A stretch of DNA of 64,000 nucleotides from Myxococcus guangdongensis (GTDB taxonomy: Bacteria; Myxococcota; Myxococcia; Myxococcales; Myxococcaceae), in the NCBI RefSeq assembly GCF_024198255.1, contig NZ_JAJVKW010000011.1:62001-126000 (forward strand), in the 5' to 3' direction. Positions 57,901 through 64,000 of the stretch are shown here, piece by piece. The notes beneath the pieces were generated by a model. That model worked only from the letters and a program-made list of their open reading frames with translations, did not search any database and had not been told where the DNA came from. Both the position numbers and the translations under genes were made by a program. Within the stretch, counting starts at the first letter, position 1. Each line of letters starts with the position of its first letter.

Positions 57901-58770
57901 ATGAAGCGCCCTTTCCTTCTGACTTCTTGTGTACTGCTCGGGCTCGCGTCGTCCGCTTGTGGCTCTGGGGGCCCTGCCCCTGACCCAGGCTTCCAGACCG
58001 AGGATGCCGAGTCGGTGGACCTGGACAACCTCCGCATCCGCGTCAGCGGACGCGCGCGGGTCCTCCCCGAGGCCGAGCGATGGCTCGCCGCCCAGGGACA
58101 ACCCACGCCCACGTTGGGCGGAGTCCCCATCGCCATCCAGGAGCCGCTCCGGGTGGCGGTGAATGACGACAACCCCACGTTCGGCACCGGCACGGTGGAG
58201 GGCGATGGCGCCTTCGCCGTGGAGGACGTCCCGGTTCGTGAAGTGCACCAAGGACTGGCGACGAGCCTGGAGGGCGCGGGGCTGGTGCGCACGCTCACGC
58301 CCGTCTACGACAGCGTCTTCACGGGAGCACGACCCCGCACGGACGTCATCGAGGCGAGCGTGTGGGCCCTGCCCGAGCCGTTCCACGACGCGCTGGGCAC
58401 GGCCTTCGGTGAGCCCCTCCTGCGCGGGCTGACCAGTGACCGCGCCCGCACGTTGCGCGACGCGGGCTTCGTGCTGGGACGCGTCGTCGATGCGAGCGGG
58501 CAACCTCGCGCGGGCGTGCGCGTGGTGCCGGACCGGAGCGAGCTGGCCGAGCGCATCTTCTACCCGTCCGCGGACTTCAACAGCGTCGACCAGGTGGGCA
58601 CGTCGTCGGATGGATTGTTCATCTACGTCCACACCGGCCTGGACGCGGAGACGTTCCGACTCGGCGTGGAGGGTGACGACACGTACGTGGCTCGCAACGC
58701 ATCCGTCGCGCCCGGGTGGGGGTACGTGCTCAACGTCTACCCTGGCATCTACGCGCCCGCCGCGCCCTGA
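57901..58770 (+). CDS. Hypothetical lipoprotein, 289 residues
   Basis: From the ATG at 57901: signal peptide with lipobox LASSAC (Cys about 18), then a mostly beta soluble part with a carboxypeptidase-regulatory-like segment (VLGRVVDASGQPRAGVRVVP, about 207-226; TSSDGLFIYVHTGLDAETFRL after it), typical of extracellular carbohydrate- or peptide-binding modules. The first half (LGGVPIAIQEPLRVAVND, TGTVEGDGAFAVEDVPV) looks like a second module. Function unknown. Gene flanked by a strong terminator upstream; a 210-base gap with nothing recognisable separates it from the histidine kinase. Confidence 0.72.
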   Translation: MKRPFLLTSCVLLGLASSACGSGGPAPDPGFQTEDAESVDLDNLRIRVSGRARVLPEAERWLAAQGQPTPTLGGVPIAIQEPLRVAVNDDNPTFGTGTVEGDGAFAVEDVPVREVHQGLATSLEGAGLVRTLTPVYDSVFTGARPRTDVIEASVWALPEPFHDALGTAFGEPLLRGLTSDRARTLRDAGFVLGRVVDASGQPRAGVRVVPDRSELAERIFYPSADFNSVDQVGTSSDGLFIYVHTGLDAETFRLGVEGDDTYVARNASVAPGWGYVLNVYPGIYAPAAP

Positions 58771-58980
58771 CCGAGGGCACGTGCCTTGCGCACGACAGCG
58801 CTCGTGCACGGTGGCTCGGGCAGCCGAGCGTCCACCCTGCCCCGCCGTGCGACGCGGGGCTCTGACGCGATGTGCATCCATCTCCCGGACAGGTGCGTGA
58901 GGAACGAGTCGGCGGACCGACGCGTGTGACGTCATCGTCCACGCCTACCGCCACATCCGCGCGGCCCGGGGGGGGCGCCG

Positions 58981-61374
58981 ATGCATCCGAATGGCGGGGG
59001 CCAGACCCGCAACCAGGGCATGGCCCACGCACTCGCCTGGGTCGCCGCGATGGTCGTCCTCCTGTTGGGGCTCGCCACCCTCACCGGCTGGCTGCTCTCG
59101 TCGCGCCCCCTCTGGCCCGAGGGCATCAGCAGGACCGTCACGGCCCCTCGCACCTGCGTCGCCCTGGTGCTCGGCGGCCTGGCCCTGGCGCTCCGGCTGC
59201 CTGCCCGCCCCTCCCTGGCGCATCGGAGACTGTCCACGCTCTGCGCCGCCGGCATGTGGCTCATCGGCTTCGTCAGCGTCGCGCAGGACGTGATGCCTCC
59301 CATGGGCCCCCTGGACGCGTTCTTCACCCGGGCGTCCGGCGTCCTCGACCTGCGCATCCGCCCCTCTCCCCTCACCGCCCCGTGCCTGCTCCTGCTGGGC
59401 ACCGCGATGCTCCTCCCCGAGCGCGAGGGACCTCGACTGTCGTGGAACGACGCGCTCGTGATGGCGGCCGTGCTGGTCGCGCTGCTGGGCTTCAATGGCC
59501 TGCTGCTCGGGCCGCTGGTCGGCGAAGCCGGAGAGACCTTCCCCGCCCACCGCACCATGGGCCTCTACACCTCCATCGCCGTGCTGCTCCTGGGCGTGGG
59601 CGTGCCCTGCTCACGGCCCGAGCGAGGGCTGGCGGAGCGGCTCACCCGGGACACCTTCGGCGGCTTCCTCGCACGGAGGATGGTGCCCCTGGCCTTGCTC
59701 GGCCCCACCCTGCTGGGCGCGTGCCTGGCCCTGCTCCATCTGGCGGGACTGCTCGGACGCGAAGCGAAGCTCCCCCTCTTCGCCACGCTCCTCAGCGCGG
59801 GCGGCGCGGTGCTCGTGCTGCTGGTGGCGCGCGCGCTGGAGATGCTCGAGGCGGGACAACGCCGCGCCACCGCCGCGCTGGCCGCCTCCGAGGCGCGCTA
59901 CCGCGGCCTGCTGGAGACCACCCCCGAGCCCCTGCTCATGGTCGACGCGAGCGGGCGGATGCGCTTCGTCAACGCGGAGGCGGAGCGCGTGTTCGGCCAC
60001 CCCCGCGAATCCCTGCTCGGACACGAAGTCGACGTGCTCGTGCCCGAGGGGCTCTTCAGCGGCCAACGCCTGGACGGGGACTCCACCGCGCGCGCCCTGC
60101 GTGGACGACGCGCGGATGGCACGCCGGTGGCGCTGGAAGCACGGTTTCGCAACGTGCACGGGCCTGAAGGACCCAGTCTGCTCGTCGTCCTGCGCGACGT
60201 CACCGAGCGCGAGCAGGCCACCGCCCGACTCCAGGCCGCACACGAAGAGGCGGAGGTGCAGCGGGGGCTCGTGCAAGCCGTGCTCAACCACGCCCCCGTG
60301 GGCGTGTTCTTCACGGACCCGACCCGGGACTCGCTGCTGATGGCCAACCCCTTCGCGCAGACGATGCTCGGCCCGCTGCCGGAGCACCCGCGGCGAGGCA
60401 CCTACCTGGACCGGCTGAGACATCCCGACGGAAGCCCGCTCACGATGGAGGACCTGCCCTCCACTCGCGCCACCCGGACAGGCGAGGTCGTGGGCCCCGA
60501 GGAGCTGCTCATCACGCGACCCGATGGTGTGGCCACCCCCGTGCTCATCACCGCGGCGCCGGTGTTCGGCCCTCAGGGAGAGCCGCGCGGCGTGGTCGTC
60601 ACCGGTCAGGACCTCACCACCCGGCACGAGCTGGAGCGCCTGCGCGAGGAGTACGTGAGCCTCATCTCGCATGACCTGCGCAATCCCCTGCAGGGCATCA
60701 CGCTGCGCGCCAGCCTGCTCGCCCACGCGCTGAAGGAGCGCGGCATGTCGCGCGAGGAGTCCCTCACGCAGGCCATCCTCCACAACGTCGAGTGGATGAA
60801 GTCCATGATTGAAGAGCTGCTCGAGGGCTCGCGACTGGAGTCCCGCCGCGTGGAGCTGCGACGCGAGCCGACCGACGTGGCGCGCTTCCTCGACGGCGTG
60901 CTCGAACGCGACGTCCCGCCGGACCTGCGCGAGCGCTTCCTCCTGGAGGTCGCCGCGCCCGTGCCCCTCGCGTGGGTGGACACCGCGCGACTGGAGCGGG
61001 TGCTCACCAACCTGCTGGGCAACGCCGCCAAGTACAGCCCCGCCGGGCGCCCCATCCACGTGCGCGTGTCCACCTCACCGGAGGACCACGTCGTGGTGGC
61101 GGTGCGAGACGAAGGCCCGGGCCTGGCGCGCGAGGACGCCGAGCACGTCTTCGACAAGTACTACCGCACCCGTCAGGGCAGCGCGTCCGACACGCAGGGC
61201 CTGGGGCTGGGCCTCTACATCAGCCGGCTCATCATCGAAGCCCACGGCGGCCGCATCTGGGTGGAGAGCGAGCCGGGCCAGGGCTCCACCTTCTGCATCA
61301 GCCTGCCCACCACACCCCAGGGCCCCGAGCCCCATCCCCCCGAGGAGGGCGTGGGACCCAAGGGCCTGGAGTGA
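58981..61374 (+). CDS. Membrane sensor histidine kinase with PAS domains
   Basis: A 797-residue sensor kinase. The N-terminal 300 residues hold about eight hydrophobic segments (for example LAWVAAMVVLLLGLATLTGWLL, VMAAVLVALLGFNGLLLGPLV, LALLGPTLLGACLALLHLAGLL). Two PAS domains follow: about 305-415 (ARYRGLLETTPEPLLMVDASG, LLVVLRDVTERE) and about 425-545 (LVQAVLNHAPVGVFFTDPTR). The HisKA motif LISHDLRNPLQG places the phospho-His at 564. The ATPase domain has LLGNAAKYSPAG (N box), VRDEGPGL and DTQGLGLGLYISRLI (G boxes). It is orphan, with no response regulator adjacent. Confidence 0.92.
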   Translation: MHPNGGGQTRNQGMAHALAWVAAMVVLLLGLATLTGWLLSSRPLWPEGISRTVTAPRTCVALVLGGLALALRLPARPSLAHRRLSTLCAAGMWLIGFVSVAQDVMPPMGPLDAFFTRASGVLDLRIRPSPLTAPCLLLLGTAMLLPEREGPRLSWNDALVMAAVLVALLGFNGLLLGPLVGEAGETFPAHRTMGLYTSIAVLLLGVGVPCSRPERGLAERLTRDTFGGFLARRMVPLALLGPTLLGACLALLHLAGLLGREAKLPLFATLLSAGGAVLVLLVARALEMLEAGQRRATAALAASEARYRGLLETTPEPLLMVDASGRMRFVNAEAERVFGHPRESLLGHEVDVLVPEGLFSGQRLDGDSTARALRGRRADGTPVALEARFRNVHGPEGPSLLVVLRDVTEREQATARLQAAHEEAEVQRGLVQAVLNHAPVGVFFTDPTRDSLLMANPFAQTMLGPLPEHPRRGTYLDRLRHPDGSPLTMEDLPSTRATRTGEVVGPEELLITRPDGVATPVLITAAPVFGPQGEPRGVVVTGQDLTTRHELERLREEYVSLISHDLRNPLQGITLRASLLAHALKERGMSREESLTQAILHNVEWMKSMIEELLEGSRLESRRVELRREPTDVARFLDGVLERDVPPDLRERFLLEVAAPVPLAWVDTARLERVLTNLLGNAAKYSPAGRPIHVRVSTSPEDHVVVAVRDEGPGLAREDAEHVFDKYYRTRQGSASDTQGLGLGLYISRLIIEAHGGRIWVESEPGQGSTFCISLPTTPQGPEPHPPEEGVGPKGLE

Positions 61375-61377
61375 GCA

Positions 61378-62478
<1,101 letters not shown>

Positions 62479-62485
62479 CCTCACG

Positions 62486-64000
62486 TCACCGCACCCGGAT
62501 GGCGTCCGCCATGACGACGTAGCCCTCGGTGGCCCAGCGGCTCAGCTGCACCGTGTTCCAGCCCGCGTTGAACGAGTACGTGCCCAGCGTGTTCCACGCC
62601 GCGCCGCCGGCCTGCTGGTTCGCCGTCACCGTGGCCTTGCCGCCCGCGTGGTTGATGATGAAGGGCGCTGCCGGGGAGCGGTTGGTGCCCGCCACCCACC
62701 ACGCGTCGATGGTCTTCGTGCCGGCCGAGGCCAGGTAGAAGTTGAACACCACGGGCTCCGAGATGGGCTGCGTGGAGGCGAAGTAGTAGCCGCTGCCGTA
62801 GTAGCCGGCGCTGGTGCCGGACGACCACGTGGCGGGCACGTCCGCGCGCGCCTTCGTCGTGTCGTTGTTGGCGTTGTGGCTGTCCACGACGATGGTGCCC
62901 GTGGGCGTGCCGCCGTCACCGCAGTGGCTCTTGATCTTGCTGATGTAGCTGCTCCACGGCCAGTTCGGACCCGGGTCCGTGCGGGACGCGGGCTGGAGCT
63001 TGCCGTGCGCGACGATGTGGTAGCTGTCGCGGACGATGCCCTGGTCGGTGGAGATGTTGCAGGACAGCTTCGCGGAGGCGTCGATCTGCCCGGCCGGGAA
63101 GGACGTCTGGCTGGCGAAGCCGCCGTGCTCGATGCCCACCGAGAAGTGGTTCACCGACGTGCCCTGCAGACCGCAGTCCACCTTGCCGTTGAGGTTGCAG
63201 TCGTAGGACGCCCCCACGTGCCAGGCGCGGGCCGACTCGCGCACCAGCTGCGAAATCTCGCTGCCGCTCTCGTTGACCACGTAGTGCGCGGACACGCCCG
63301 CCGCGGAGTTCGTCAGCCAGCCCCAGCACCCGGCGTAGCCGCCCTCGCAGGTGTGGATGATGATCATCGACACGTTGGTGCCGGCCGGCCGCGCGTTGAA
63401 GTTGGGCGACTCGCGCCAGATGGAGCCCGAGTAGTCCGGGCCCGCCGCCATCGCCTGCATCTTCGGCAGCGCGAACTTCGCCTCCACCCGCGCGCCCTCG
63501 AGCGACACGGCCACCTTGCCCTCGGGCGTGAAGGCGCCCGCGCCGTCGCGCAGCGTGGCGTACACCTCGTTGTGGACGTAGTACGCCTGCACGTCCGGGT
63601 CGCTGATGTCCGTCAGCGCCACCGCCGCCGGAGCCCACGCGCCCAGGTCCTTCCGGTCGATGCCCGCCTCGGTGGCGTGCTGGGACAACAGCGCCGCGCC
63701 CGCGCGAAGGTTCGCCAGCGGCTCGCCGCGCACCTGGTCTTCCGTCACCCCAGCCAGCGCCGCGCCCCGGGTGACCTTGTCACCGCGCAGGGCCAGGAGG
63801 CCAAACGCCGCGGGACGGCCCTCGAACTCCTCCTCGCCCTTCACGTGCTCCCAGCGCGTCTCCGTGTAGGAGATGGCCTTGAGCAGGCTCACCGGGACGT
63901 CGAACTCACGGGCCGCCTGGGCGAACAGCGCGTCCAGCTCGCTCGGCGTGCGGCGCGCCTGGTCCGCGATGGCGCGGGCCGCGTCGTCCGCCGCGCCCGA
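62486..64000 (-). CDS. N-acetylmuramoyl-L-alanine amidase with golvesin-like C-terminal domain (partial)
   Basis: The frame is open to the window edge, so the N-terminus lies outside; the visible part has 504 residues. A first region ([27 protein letters not shown], given as [20 protein letters not shown]) resembles a lytic-transglycosylase-type helical domain. The amidase_2 domain follows: [15 protein letters not shown] carries the zinc His, [13 protein letters not shown] the second region, and [20 protein letters not shown] the last catalytic segment. The C-terminal 130 residues ([20 protein letters not shown], then [19 protein letters not shown] and [10 protein letters not shown]) match the golvesin/Xly CBD-like domain. 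It would cut the amide bond between the glycan and the stem peptide. Confidence 0.9.
   Translation of the reverse strand, partial: SGAADDAARAIADQARRTPSELDALFAQAAREFDVPVSLLKAISYTETRWEHVKGEEEFEGRPAAFGLLALRGDKVTRGAALAGVTEDQVRGEPLANLRAGAALLSQHATEAGIDRKDLGAWAPAAVALTDISDPDVQAYYVHNEVYATLRDGAGAFTPEGKVAVSLEGARVEAKFALPKMQAMAAGPDYSGSIWRESPNFNARPAGTNVSMIIIHTCEGGYAGCWGWLTNSAAGVSAHYVVNESGSEISQLVRESARAWHVGASYDCNLNGKVDCGLQGTSVNHFSVGIEHGGFASQTSFPAGQIDASAKLSCNISTDQGIVRDSYHIVAHGKLQPASRTDPGPNWPWSSYISKIKSHCGDGGTPTGTIVVDSHNANNDTTKARADVPATWSSGTSAGYYGSGYYFASTQPISEPVVFNFYLASAGTKTIDAWWVAGTNRSPAAPFIINHAGGKATVTANQQAGGAAWNTLGTYSFNAGWNTVQLSRWATEGYVVMADAIRVR

Overview
The window is about 70% GC, gene-dense chromosomal DNA from a myxobacterium, most likely Myxococcus, Corallococcus or a close relative in the Myxococcaceae. 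The signs are many short lipobox lipoproteins, Asp-Ala-Gly linker repeats, FHA/sigma54 activators, an Lgt gene beside two lspA paralogues, and a PilX-TfcP-PilY1-PilV-PilW-FimU minor pilin cluster of a type known from Myxococcus xanthus. No rRNA, IS element, prophage or CRISPR array was seen.

Layout. (1) 1-5.7 kb, + strand: a branched-chain-amino-acid-type ABC importer (two ATPases, two permeases) with an embedded acyl-CoA synthetase and a trailing outer-membrane channel-like protein. (2) 6.1-14.4 kb: divergent catabolic genes around an IclR-type regulator. On the - strand are a PaaF-like hydratase, PaaH-like dehydrogenase, PaaJ/PcaF-like thiolase, aldehyde dehydrogenase and Zn alcohol dehydrogenase. 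On the + strand are iclR and an acyl-CoA dehydrogenase. Together they could oxidise an omega-hydroxy acid through a dicarboxylyl-CoA (adipate-like) to acetyl-CoA and succinyl-CoA. (3) 15.3-18.3 kb, the most unusual part: two copies of one unit on the - strand, each made of a conserved upstream element, a 50-residue micro-ORF, a hairpin and a tRNA array (3 and 8 tRNAs). Several tRNAs keep synthetase identity elements but lack U33 and/or U8, and one Leu(CAG) tRNA has a class I body. An AraC regulator and a VOC protein lie between the units. (4) 18.5-34.8 kb: housekeeping, signalling and envelope genes (lipoproteins, MgtE, TPR protein, PPM-type phosphatase, NADAR, LytS/LytTR pair, KdsC, Lgt, two LspA, DUF1279, a secreted endonuclease/exonuclease/phosphatase-fold lipoprotein). 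(5) 35.0-43.9 kb: a Mut7-C protein, then the minor pilin/PilY1 operon behind a good sigma54 promoter match. (6) 44-53 kb, - strand: ileS, two small secreted proteins, three TadE/TadG-like proteins, and an FHA-sigma54 activator. (7) 53-64 kb: RimK-like ligase, DsbA-like protein, a zinc-ribbon membrane protein, a Gly/Ser-rich repeat lipoprotein with a 51-bp repeat array in its 3' flank, a lipoprotein, a PAS histidine kinase, a TolB-like propeller lipoprotein and a partial amidase with a golvesin-type C-terminal domain.

The strongest candidate for an undescribed system is the duplicated micro-ORF/tRNA-array unit. The tRNA assignments were folded by hand and should be checked with covariance models.
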